Source of the DNA: Apiotrichum sp. Y4204
Taxonomy: Eukaryota > Basidiomycota > Tremellomycetes > Trichosporonales > Trichosporonaceae
Reading direction: 5' to 3'
DNA: 64,000 nucleotides
Assembly: GCA_025531455.1 (NCBI GenBank)
Contig: JAMYHL010000052.1
Span: 227,219-291,218, forward strand
The position numbers and the translations under genes are program-made. Below the pieces are notes generated by a model. That model was given only the letters and a program-made list of their open reading frames with translations. It was not told the origin of the DNA and searched no databases. Positions 44,253 to 54,113 of the stretch are shown piece by piece. Numbering within the stretch: the first letter of the stretch is position 1; the number at the start of each line of letters is the position of its first letter.

Positions 44253-47200
44253 CTAAAACACACTCTCCTCCTCGACCGACTCTTGCAGCGTCTCCTCGAG
44301 CGTCTCCTCAAGCCCCTCGGACGGATCATCGTCTCCCATCGCGCCAAACGCCGTCCCGATATCCGGCTCGTCCGTCTCCGTAGTCACAGACGCCATGCTA
44401 ATGCTATCGCGCACAACAGGCGCAGGGCGGCGGAACGCCGCAAGCGACATCTGCTTTCCGCCAGACGGCTTCTTGACCTCTTTCCCATGTCCATTGCTTG
44501 CAGTTCCATTACTCTTGCGCTTCGCTGCCCGTTAGCCCTCAGCCCCCATTCCTTGATCTTTTATCTACTCACACTTGCCCTCAATGTCATCCACGCGATC
44601 AAAAAAACTCGTGCTCTTGACCCCGTCAAGCGGCTGCGCCGCCGCCCGCGCAAACGGGTTGGCCGCGCGCTTCGCAAACGGATTCTGCCGCTTCTCAATC
44701 TCCGGCTCGGCCTGGGGGCGTTTCCGCTTCGGGCTCGCAAACGCCGGCGGTGGCGCCGGTGGCGCGGGGAGCTCGTCGTCGTCCTCGTACCCCGGAGTCT
44801 CGCGGACGCCGTCGTCGTCCGCATCGGGCGTCTCGGGGATAAACGTCTCGCTTGCCCCCGCTCCCGGCGTCGCTGGCCGCGGTGCTGAGCCCTTACCATT
44901 ACCACTACCCGCAAACGTCCGGCGGCGGGCCGAGGGCGCAAACTCGCCAAAAGCCTTGGCCGGGTCGCGCCTCTGCGGGGAGATGTCCCTCCGGAACTCC
45001 TTGTGCGGGAGCATATCGCGGGACACTGGCCGGCGGTGCCCGCGTTCCTTGTCGCGCTTGGCGGCGGCAATCTTCTCCCCGAGGCCGGGGAGGTGGTAAA
45101 ATGCGGCGAGCTTGAGCGCCGCGTCGAGCGTGCCGGGGGACGCCATGAGGCGCGCGAGATCGAGTGCGCGGGCAAGTGCGTCGGCCTTGCACGCGCCCTG
45201 GAGGAGCTGGAGGAGGAGCTTGTCGACGGCGAGCGCGTCCTCTGCCATTACCCGGCCGCGCGCGACGCTCTCCTCGAGCGCGCCCTGTGATCCGTCGCCT
45301 AGCAGCGGCATTTTGAGCTCGACTTCCTCGAGGAGCGGACGCGGGAAGCCCGGCTCGCTCTGCCCCTTGAGGAGGAGGCATGAGAGGTGTGTGCGGCTCA
45401 CCCCGACCGGCCAGTATGTCTCCTTCTTGGCGGCGACTGAGGCGCTGTCCAACACGGGGACCCAGCGCGCCTGGCCCGGGCGGCGATACCGGTCCAGCAC
45501 GGAGAGGAGGCCCGTCGAGTCGAACATGGCCGGCGCGCCGTCAGACGTGAAGCCGACCCACGTGAGCGTCGCCTTCTTCGGGAGCGGGACGCGCCCCTCC
45601 TGCAGGATATCAAACTCCTCGAGGTCCATGAGCGTGTACCGGAGGTTCTGGCAGCCGTCGAGACTCGTCCCGCCCTCGCGGTGCACGACGAGCAGCGCCT
45701 CACGCTCCGCCACCATCGTGACCACGTCCTCGCCCAGACGCCACAGGTACCGCTGCACGCCTGAGGCGGTAAAAAAGCGCACTAGTCCAGAACTCGTCGC
45801 GACCACGACGGACCCCAGACCATCTGCTGGCCCGCCGGCCGCGACGCTCACGGCGTCCTCGCCCGCAAGCAGGGAGACCTGCCAGTCCGAGCTCGACGCC
45901 CACGAATCGTACGCGCGATAGCTCACCGTGCTCGCCGTGCCTCCCTCGCTCGGCGCAGCGTACACAATCCCCTGCTCTCCAAGCGACGCCATCGTGAACT
46001 TTGCCGAATCGGAAAAGTGGTACCCGCGCCGCGCCGATTTGTCGTGGAACTCGACGTTCACGACCTGGTGCGTTTCCTGGTCAGTCGCGTCGATCACACC
46101 AATCATATTGAATGCGAGGTAGCGCTTCTTGTTCCGCCACTGCGTGCAGCCCGGGACGAAGGGCGCCTGCGCCTTGGTGACGTTGACCATCTCGGTGGCG
46201 CCCTTGGCCCACTTGCGCTCGCTGTCGTCCTCCTCGGCAAACGCGCCGTCGTCATCGATGATCCAGTCGTCGCCAAATTCATCAAGCTCCTCGCCTTTCT
46301 CCTCCAAGTCCTCATCGGCGTCGCCGAAGAGGTCATCGTCGAGCAACTTGTCGACCTTCTTCGCTACCGCCTCGTCGGACAGCACCGGCGACGGCAGGTC
46401 GGACGAAACAGGCGCCGTCCAGCGGTGGAAATTGCCCCACTCGTCTGTGAATGCAAGCAGGTTTGTGGTCGGCGACCACGCGAGCCCCGTGACGACTGCA
46501 TTGTTCTCGTGCCGCGCGACGACAGAGTGCGACTCGGTGTTCCAGATAAGGATCTCTGCGCCCGCCGCAGAGGCAAGATACCGGCCGTTCGGGGACCACG
46601 CGAGCTCGCTCACCGCCGCGCGGTGGCCGTTGGCGAATGTCGTCTGCTTGGCCCACCCATCAGCCGAGATGATCCCAATGTCGTTTGTGCGCAGCGGGAC
46701 AGCGAAGAACTTGCTCGACGGGTGCCATGCCGCGTACATTGATACTGCCGAGCTGATGTCAGCTTCAGAGGGAAAGAATAAGCTGAACTCACTCGGCCTC
46801 GCTGGGACCAATTACGCCGTCCATGATCTTGACGTTGACTGGCGTCGAGCCGCTCGTGTCGTAGATCTTGAGCCGACCGTCACAGCCAGCAGTCACGAGA
46901 TATTTGCCGCTGGGATCCCACGCGGCCGAGCGCACCGGCTTGGCATTGTCGGATAGCAGGCTCATCCGCGATGTGTCCTTGACATGGATAATCTTGACGA
47001 GGAGGTCGCTGTTGTGAGTTCTTCACCGGCTCTTGTAACTCACTCGCTACACACCGCGACGCGCTCGCCCGCCTTGTCAATCGCGACCCAGCGGATAGGC
47101 ACGCCCGCCGAGCGCGTGACGAACCCGTCGTGCTCGTTGGCCGGGAACGTGAACCGGCGCGCAATGTTGTCCACGCTGGCCGTCACGAGATACTCGGCAC

Positions 47201-47437
47201 TCGCAGACAGCGATGTCACTGCGTCGGTGTGATCGTCGTGGAAACCCGGCTCGGTGTCCGGGTCCGCGGCATTGTGGATGCGCACGAGACAGTCGTTGCC
47301 GCCCGTGAAGATTGTGCTGGGGTAAGTATATATCACTCGGACACTGCTGCTCACGAGCCGTCGGGGGAGAAGCATACGCGCGTCACGCCGTCCAGGTGGC
47401 AGCGCACTGTGGCGATCGCGTCCGGCGCTGCGTCCAT
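44253..47437 (-). CDS. CTF4: Replisome hub protein Ctf4/AND-1 (Mcl1)
   Basis: Trimeric hub that links the CMG helicase to polymerase alpha and cohesion factors. Exons (minus) 47437-47355, 47316-47044, 47008-46793, 46752-44573 and 44524-44253 give 1007 aa. N-terminal WD40 repeats (~1-290: FTGGNDCLVRIHN, AAWDPSGKYLVTAGCDG, AWHPSSKFFAVPLRTNDIGII, LAWSPNGRYLASA) lead into an acidic linker (DDDLFGDADEDLEEKGEELDEF). The SepB/Mcl1 middle beta-propeller (~400-700, KKRYLAFNMIGVI... ETYWPVGVSRTHLSCLLLKG) and a helical bundle follow. The tail is disordered with PETPDADDDG, repeated NPFA motifs and a C-terminal KQMSLAAF that resembles a degenerate PCNA-binding box. No HMG box, as usual for fungi. The exon 3/4 joint was set to give EAD-SAVSMYAAWHP. 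Confidence 0.94.
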
Positions 47438-47750
47438 TGTGGGCGATCGGGATGGAAAGGACGGTGGATATGGGAGAATGCAAAGATGCTGAGAGTGTTG
47501 TCTTGTTGTGTACGTGTGAGAGCGAGCGCCTGTCGCACCTGTCGCACCCGTTGTGCACGCGCCGGCCGTGTCCCCCTTTTGCTTTTCCTTTTGGGCTGCA
47601 CGACGCGTCGCACATGAGGACGCGTCGCGTAATACGTAATTGAACGAGTGGATTAGTGATTAGTGAGCTCTGATACTCTCACGCAAATGCCACGCGAAAG
47701 TCACTCAGCCTTGCATCACTTCGTAGATCGTTAGAATTTTTGTCCCATAA

Positions 47751-47803
47751 TGTTTTTGAAATGTAATCTGAAATGTTATATTTCATGATACATTTCAAAA
47801 ACA
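47751..47803. repeat. Perfect 15-bp inverted repeat (hairpin 1)
   Basis: TGTTTTTGAAATGTA at 47751-47765 is exactly the reverse complement of 47789-47803. The 23-nt spacer itself contains TGAAAT...ATTTCA, extending the foldback. Confidence 0.9.
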
Positions 47804-47830
47804 TCGCTCTAAAAGGTTACTTTTTAAGAC

Positions 47831-47876
47831 GCCTGAAATGTTACCTAACGTTTACGCTTTTGGGTAACATTTTAGG
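47831..47876. repeat. 15-bp inverted repeat with one G.T pair (hairpin 2)
   Basis: GCCTGAAATGTTACC (47831-47845) pairs with GGTAACATTTTAGGC (47862-47876) around a 16-nt loop. It shares the core GAAATGTTA with hairpin 1. Confidence 0.88.
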
Positions 47877-48299
47877 CACACATGCATTGAATTGCCGATT
47901 TGCTTCCGTATTGTGGGCATCGGCCCCCCTCTTGATCCTTGCAGTCTGCAACAGTGATCTGCATGTATGACATCATAAAATCTTATCGAGCTACAAAGCA
48001 TACCAACCAAACAAACATACCAAAGTTGTCGCGCCATATAGTGTCGTACATGGGTTCCGATGTCAAGCACAACTTACCATTGACGATGCTCCACTAGACG
48101 CTCCTCATGCAACACTCAACCACTCTCCTACCCACATTAGAAGTTAGCATCCAGGTTATCGAACCGTTGGAGTCTGTCAACTGTCGATCAGGTTATCAGT
48201 GAATCAATGGAGAGTCGGACGACGACCACCAATCCAGGCCTTTTGCGGATCTGCTCATCAACGGGGTAGGAGTATCAGCTCTTACAGACGTGACACGTA

Positions 48300-48828
48300 T
48301 GTAAGGCCGTTTAAGAGTGGACCGCACTCGTTCCGAGGTTAACCCGCGGATATCCGAGGATAACGGCAAGATAACCTAGGAGGGGCGTTAGGCTACCCTC
48401 GGTGATGAGGACTCCTAACCGGACACAACTGAAAGGATGCTAGAAGCGTGCAGAAAGCAAGATGCTACGGAGTACAAGGAACAGAACAGGAGTACGAGTA
48501 TGAGAGATACAAGTAGTCTGAATTCTTGGGGATAACCTCAAGAGGCGGTTGTGTTTAAGTGTCGTTCTCTAGTGGTTATCCTCTGCGTATCCATCCTACC
48601 TAGACGGAGACGTCGTTCGGAGGTCCGGTGACCTGTAGAAGCAGCTGACCTCGCTTAGCGCAGCGGCGTCGTTACCCGTATCGCCGAGAGTGGCGGAGAC
48701 GGTGAGGCTTGGGGGAGTCGGAAGTTAACCGTTGGTTAACTCGGGTTATCCGGAGATAACCTCGTGTAGCCCATGTGTATCCGGTCGCGTGTGCGTAGTA
48801 TTGTGTGCCGGAATGTAAGGGTCTTACA
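48300..48828 (-). repeat. Left LTR (3' LTR of the element)
   Basis: 529 bp, starting TGTAAGGCCG and ending GGGTCTTACA on the plus strand. Same length as the right LTR; by hand alignment about 20 substitutions (~3.8%), nearly all transitions, and no indels. Rich in GGTTAAC/GATAACC motifs. Confidence 0.95.
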
Positions 48829-48842
48829 TCACCCCCTCCCTA
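48829..48842 (-). other. Polypurine tract next to the 3' LTR
   Basis: On the minus strand TAGGGAGGGGGTGA abuts the LTR, the position expected for the plus-strand primer of reverse transcription. Confidence 0.7.
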
Positions 48843-49200
48843 AGACGCCGAACTCCTGAGAGGCTGTGTTGTGTGGCCGGGGAAGAAGGGGTGTGTTCTC
48901 TTTAGAGAACAAAAGATATCTTGTGGTTAACAAAGGATTGTCTGTGCGGAGGGGCGCATGATGATGTGAGACTTCGCCCCATGCCGATGACGAGATTGTG
49001 TGTGACGCTAGCAAGATAATTGGTCCCGTTGCAAGGGCGCATGCTAGAAGGAAGACGGTTCCCACGTCCTCTCGAGCGAGGGAAGGTGAACTGCAACTTA
49101 TCCTTCTCGTCACTTCTCATCTTCTCACTTCCTCATTCGCCACTTATCCTTCTCGCCACCGTCCTTCTCGACATATTTGATCGTGAACAACGCCTTAACC

Positions 49201-49794
49201 ATGTCCGGCCTTCGTCGTTCTTCGCGGTTCTCCAAGCCGGAGGCGGGAGAGTGAGTAATAACCGTCGTGTAACTCGTCGTTAACCCTAGCGAACTTCTCA
49301 AGCAGGCCCTCGAGCAGACCGCTGCCGCGGACGAGGAGAAGCGCGCGAGGCGCAGTTCTGCCCGGCTCGAGCGCATCAAGCGTGCCGCGAGCGAGCTCGC
49401 TCAGTCGACTGTGGATGGTGATGACGAGAGGGATGCTGAGGGTGAACCGTGAGTTATTGTATCCTTCTCCTGGTTAACCATTAGTGATGACGAGCCGGCC
49501 GCTGGTCCATCTGGCCAGGCGCAAGATGGTGTCGATGGTGTCGAACAGATGGATGTGGATGAAGCCCCCGTGGTTAACCCTGAGGTAACTCAGGTTAACC
49601 TTGATGTCGACCAGGTCGACAACACCCAAGTCGAAGATGTCCTCGAGGGCATCGACAACGTTGTTCTTGAGGGTCCGGTGACCTCTCCCGTTGCTGCTCC
49701 GGTCGAGCGCACCCTCCACCCCCTCCTCCGGAACAGCCCGTTCACCCAGTCCTTGCCATCCTGCGAAGCTCTGGCAATGCGCAAGTGCCGATAG
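49201..49794 (+). pseudogene. Antisense gag-like ORF with two introns inside the retrotransposon
   Basis: Plus-strand ORF starting MSGLRRSSRFSKPEAG after a CT-rich promoter-like leader. Probable introns at 49251-49289 and 49449-49484 join 49201-49250, 49290-49448 and 49485-49794 in one frame. The middle is charged and helical (EQTAAADEEKRARRSSARLERIKRAA), then acidic with repeated NxDVDQVD-like text. Its DNA from 49727 to 49784 is identical to the reverse complement of gag DNA at 52382-52439. The plus ORF reads that piece in another frame than gag (PEQPVHPVLAI is in the neighbouring frame), so a frameshift has occurred in the preceding pyrimidine tract. It stops just past the breakpoint. Most likely the inverted 5' part of a related element's gag; a captured host exon is an alternative. 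Confidence 0.6.
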
Positions 49795-51337
49795 AAGTTG
49801 GCGAAACCTAGGAAGGATCGAAGCTGGGTGAGAGTACTGGGAGCGGCCCAGTTAAGGACCTCCTTGACCTTGTCAAGGTTCATGGATACGCCTTCGGGAG
49901 ATACTACGTAACCAAGGAACTCTGTTGACTTGGCGTAGAACTCGCATTTCTGGGCTTTGGCGTAGAGCTTGGAGTCTCTTAACCGTTGGAGAACTTGGCG
50001 AATATGTTGGGTATGTTCCTCTTTACTATCGGAGTAAATGAGGATATCGTCGAGATATACGATAACAAACCGATCCACCATGTCGGAGAACGTCGAGTTA
50101 ACCAGCCATTGGAACGAGGCTGGCGCATTCGTAAGACCATAGGGCATCACACGGTATTCGAAGTGTCCATATCGTGTGCGGAACGCGGTCTTCCACTCGT
50201 CTCCTTCTGCAATACGTATCTGGTAATAAGCGTTGCGGAGATCTATACGAGAGAAGTACTTGGCTGAGCCTAACCGAGTGAGAAGCTCAGTTATCAGAGG
50301 CAAGGGATAGCGGCTCTTAACCGTAACTCGGTTTAACCCACGGTAATCTACACATAACCTGAGAGAACCGTCCTTTTTCTTCACGAATAGGATGGGAGAA
50401 CCTGCTGGGGACTGAGATGGCACAATAAACCCATTGGCAAGGTGCTCATCAATGTACTCGCGCAACACTTCCAGTTCGCGAGCGGACAGGGGGTACAGGG
50501 GACCAAAGGGTGGCTTCTTGCCCTCTTCAATAGGGATTGAATGGTCAAATTCTCGGTGCGGGGGCAAGGTATCCGCAGAGCGCTTATCAAAGACGTCTGC
50601 GAACTCATGGAACTGGGGAGGGACATGTTCAGAAATATCTTCAGTTATCTGAACGGCTTTTAGGGATATCCCGGGGGTTTCCGGGGCTTGGTCTGGAGAA
50701 CTGGAGAAGATCCCCACGATATCGTCTTTTTCGATGTTGTCGATTATCTGGGCTGCTTTACAGAAACGGATCTTGGAGTCTGGGGAACACGGTAGAGGAC
50801 CTTCAGCCTTCTCGGCTTCGGCCTCTTCTTTATCAAGTAATTCTTGGGCTTTCTGGGACTTTTTCAAAGAGAACGGGAAGGTAACCTCGCCAGTGCGCCA
50901 GTTAATTACAGGGTTTACCATGTTTAACCAATGGGCGCCGAGGATAACCTGTTCGGAACCAATGTCGTGGATTTCGAACCTCAGATTTCTCTGATAAGGT
51001 CCGAATGCACAACGCAAGATGATATGGTGGGTCAAAGTTGGGGTTGTAGTACCGTCGATCATCTGTATCCACCAAGGTTCTTTGTTTTTCTTGGGCCTAA
51101 GCCCCATTTCTTTCACAACACGAGGAGACAGGAAATTAGCGTCGGCCCCAGAATCAACTAGGGCTAAGAAACGATCACGGGTATGTCTGGGCAGTAACTC
51201 GAGGGTTACTCTAACCCTTCTCTGGGTTATCTCAGGAGAATCACTGGGTAACTTAGCAACAAGACAGGAAACAATGGTTTTTGTGGGCCCGGCTGTGGCT
51301 CCCGGGGCCGGGGCTTCTGAATGAGTCCGGGAGACGT
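49590..51337 (-). pseudogene. Truncated pol: protease and reverse transcriptase
   Basis: Follows gag in the -1 frame. An aspartic protease with LVDSGADANFLS is followed by the linker and an RT domain with LFVKKKDGSLRLCVDYRGLN, YFSRIDLRNAYYQIRI, FEYRVMPYGLTNAPASFQ and the catalytic VIVYLDD. The RT thumb/connection begins (FLGFANFYRHL) and is cut off at about 49785, where the frame runs into inverted gag DNA and ends at 49590. RNase H and integrase are missing entirely. Confidence 0.92.
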
Positions 51338-52495
51338 TTAGTTTGGGTTATACTCGTCCTCCGAAGAGTCCGAGTCTCCGCCGTTGCCAGAACGAGATGT
51401 AGCCGCTTTGACGGCGACTACGACGCTCTTTGGCTGTTTGGCGGGGCAATCGCGAGCTTGGTGGCCGGGCTTGCCGCAGTACAGGCACAGCTTCAGTTCG
51501 ATGCGGTGCTTGCGCTCTTCCTCTGTAAGAGGAGCCCTTTTGGTGGTTGTCGACTCCTTTGAGGAGTTATCCTTCGATGATGAGGAGGTTGACTTCGAGG
51601 AACCACCGGATGACTTGGAGTTTTTCGAGGTTTTCTTCGGGTTATTGTCGGTTGGCGTCGGATTGTCCTTGCGGGCGTCGGCCTTGTCAGCCTGCCGCGC
51701 ACGCCAGTTGTTGTCGATCTTGGTTGCCAACTCGACTAGCCCTTGTAGAGTCGTGGGTCGGTCTCGCCCACCTGTGGTTATCTGGTCCTTAACCGCGGGT
51801 AACAGTCCAGAATAGAACTGCGCCGCGATCGCGGGGCTAGAAGGATCATAATGCAGGATACTAATGTACTTGTGGAAGTCCGCCGAGTAGCGAGCAACAG
51901 AGTGGTCCTTGCCCTGCTTCAAGTGGGCTAGGGCCCGCTCGGCGGTTGCTTTGCGATCTGGGTCGCCCCAGATCTCTACAAAGCGCTCTCTGAAGAGCTT
52001 GTAGTCGCGCATGAAGTCGGGGCGCTCATTCTCGGAGTTCTGGTAGTAGGCGTTCCACCATTCCCAGGCCGAGCTCTTGCAGAGCACTCCAACAAAGGTT
52101 ATCTTTGAACTGTCCGTTCGTTCTCCACCCTCTAACTCCCAGATAACCTCGCATTTACTTAGGAAGTTCTCTGCATCTCTTTGCGAACCGTCAAAAGTGG
52201 GTGGGTTTGGAAGTTTGAGCTTGGGTGCTTGCGCTACGCCTCCACCTGGAGTAGTAGAGCGTTGGCGCCTCAGGAGTACATTCTCCTGAGTTAACTCTTG
52301 GATACGGGCTTCATTCCTCTGCTCTGCTTGCACCATTAGGCGCAAAGCGTCTTCAATCTGCGAAATGCGAACCCCTTGGGTTTGCGCATTGCCAGAGCTT
52401 CGCAGGATGGCAAGGACTGGGTGAACGGGCTGTTCCGGAAGAGGAGGAGGAGGAGCAGGGCCCTCAGAAGGGCCTGCGGCAGGACCATCCGACAT
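51338..52495 (-). CDS. Retrotransposon Gag (Ty3/Gypsy)
   Basis: Intact 385-aa ORF from the ATG at 52495. It has a Pro-rich start (MSDGPAAGPSEG, then PPPP), a helical segment (RISQIEDALRLMVQAEQRNEARIQELTQEN in pieces), and the retrotrans-gag core (LPNPPTFDGSQRDAENFL, AWEWWNAYYQNS, FRERFVEIWGD, ALAHLKQGKDHSVARYSADFHKY). A Ser/Lys-rich linker precedes one CCHC zinc knuckle CLYCGKPGHQARDC (~337-350). It forms virus-like particles in related elements. Confidence 0.93.
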   Translation of the reverse strand: MSDGPAAGPSEGPAPPPPLPEQPVHPVLAILRSSGNAQTQGVRISQIEDALRLMVQAEQRNEARIQELTQENVLLRRQRSTTPGGGVAQAPKLKLPNPPTFDGSQRDAENFLSKCEVIWELEGGERTDSSKITFVGVLCKSSAWEWWNAYYQNSENERPDFMRDYKLFRERFVEIWGDPDRKATAERALAHLKQGKDHSVARYSADFHKYISILHYDPSSPAIAAQFYSGLLPAVKDQITTGGRDRPTTLQGLVELATKIDNNWRARQADKADARKDNPTPTDNNPKKTSKNSKSSGGSSKSTSSSSKDNSSKESTTTKRAPLTEEERKHRIELKLCLYCGKPGHQARDCPAKQPKSVVVAVKAATSRSGNGGDSDSSEDEYNPN

Positions 52496-52618
52496 TCTTG
52501 TAGGATGACTCGGGGATAACTTGAGATAACTGGGACAGAACTGGGGACAAGAGACAGAAATCCGATCGTACTTACAGGCACCCGATTGAGTTGTACCCGA
52601 TACAAGAATTCAGACTTC
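52496..52618 (-). other. Retrotransposon leader between 5' LTR and gag
   Basis: 123 bp where a primer-binding site is expected. The bases next to the LTR (GAAGTCTGAATTCTTG on the minus strand) do not match a tRNA 3' end I know, so the primer is unresolved; self-priming is possible. Part of this sequence (GTCTGAATTCTTG in the opposite strand context) also occurs inside the LTR. Confidence 0.5.
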
Positions 52619-53147
52619 TGTAAGGCCGTTTAAGAGTGGACCGCACTCGTTCCGAGGTTAACCCGCGGATATCCGAGGATAACGGCAAGATAACCTAGGA
52701 GGGGCGTTAGGCTACCCTCGGTGATGAGGACTCCTAACCGAGCACAACTGAAGGGATGCTAGAAGCGTGCAGAAAGCAAGATACTACGGAGTACAAGGAA
52801 CAGAACAGGAGTACGAGTATGAAAGATACAAGTAGTCTGAATTCTTGGGGATAACCTCAAGAGACGGTCGTGCTTAAGTGTCGTTCTCTAGTGGTTATCC
52901 TCTGCACATCCATCCTACCTAGACGGAGACGTCGCTCGGAGGTCCGGTGACCTGTGGAAGCAGCTGACCTCGCTTAGCGCAGCGGCGTCGTTACCCGTAT
53001 CGCCGAAAGTGGCGGAGACGGTGAGACTTGGGGGAGTCGGAAGTTAACCGTTGGTTAACCTGGGTTATCCGGAGATAACCTCGTGGAGCCCGTGTGTATC
53101 CGGTCGCGTGTGCGTAGTTTTGTGTACCGGAATGTAAGGGTCTTACA
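52619..53147 (-). repeat. Right LTR (5' LTR of the element)
   Basis: 529 bp, same boundaries (TGTAAG...CTTACA) as the left LTR. It would contain the promoter for gag-pol on the minus strand. Confidence 0.95.
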
Positions 53148-54113
53148 CTAGCTCTCATGTGATTCCTAGCCTCTCGCGCGCGGCTCTGCGGCCTTGCAGA
53201 CGCTTTTTTCAGGCGAATTGGAGCGTTTTTGAGCGCGAGCTCGACCGTAGAGGACGATTATTCTAGAAGGGTGCGCCCTTGCGCCCTTCACACAGTTTCC
53301 ACACAGTTTATACACAGAATGTGACCCAGTTTGCGTTTTCGGGCCGTTTAGCACACGGAATGTACACAGAATGCACACAATGTCGACTTGCTGGTTTGTT
53401 TGTGTAGTTGGCTTACACAAGCACTCGTCTGCATCCACCTTCGAGGTTAGAAAAGGTGAAGTTTACTCCTTCTCGCACTCATTCTCGCTCGCCGTCATTC
53501 TGGACGCAGTTCTTGCGCATTGCCACGTAATTAGCAGGTTTATGGACGTGTCATTGCAGTCATGGTTGTCGTGCATGGTGCCTGGGAACAATGTCGTGCA
53601 TGTAGAAATTCTCTAATCAACCCATTATATAGCCCATCATGCCCATTACACCCACTACCCCAGCCCGTGCCACCACAGCCGATCAAAAAATCGATCGCTT
53701 GTCGGATCATCGTCATTCATTGAACAGTCAGTGTACGGTGCGCCACGGTTGCAAGGCGAGCGCAGACAACCCTTCGGCAGGTTTGCGACCACGGAACCGA
53801 AGCCGCGGGACACGAACAGACGTCCATCAAGGTTCACCCCGTTGGCGGTGTGTCTCCGTCGGGCACGCAGGCGGTGATGCACTTCCGCGTCAGGGCGCGG
53901 GCCGTCAGTTCTCGGCACGAACGACCAAGGTTCAACATATCAGAGACGCCTGTCGTGAGCCATCTCACGTCGTATGCTGTGTCGTCGGTTTCAGTGCTAC
54001 AATCTCGGACATCTGAACGAGGGTTGCGGACCATGTGTTGTCGTGTTCTCCCCGTCTCCTACGCCTCTAATCCCTGCATGGTATCTAATAACTACTCAGA
54101 CATAACCTACAAC
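53148..54113. other. Intergenic region between retrotransposon and TRM4
   Basis: No gene recognised; short open frames have no domain. Probably flanking host DNA and the 3' flank of TRM4. Confidence 0.5.

Larger units (their letters stand above)
47438..48299. other. AT-rich intergenic region between CTF4 and the retrotransposon
   Basis: CTF4 promoter, then an AT-rich stretch with two strong hairpins (47751-47876), then unique sequence up to the LTR. No gene recognised. Confidence 0.6.
48300..53147 (-). mobile_element. Rearranged Ty3/Gypsy LTR retrotransposon
   Basis: Two 529-bp direct LTRs (TGTAAG...CTTACA) flank gag and part of pol on the minus strand. The 5' LTR is therefore the right one. 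Moving leftward: leader (52618-52496), gag, protease and reverse transcriptase, which breaks off at about 49785. RNase H, integrase and any chromodomain are absent. In their place is plus-strand sequence carrying a gag-like ORF, then a polypurine tract next to the left LTR. A 58-bp perfect inverted repeat links the breakpoint to gag. I find no target-site duplication (ACGTA before, CTAGC after). The element cannot be autonomous. Confidence 0.93.

Noticed and set aside
48829..49787. Reading the left end as a separate plus-oriented element with its own 5' LTR
   Set aside because: The left LTR has the same orientation as the right one and is preceded by a polypurine tract in minus sense, so it is the 3' LTR of the minus element.
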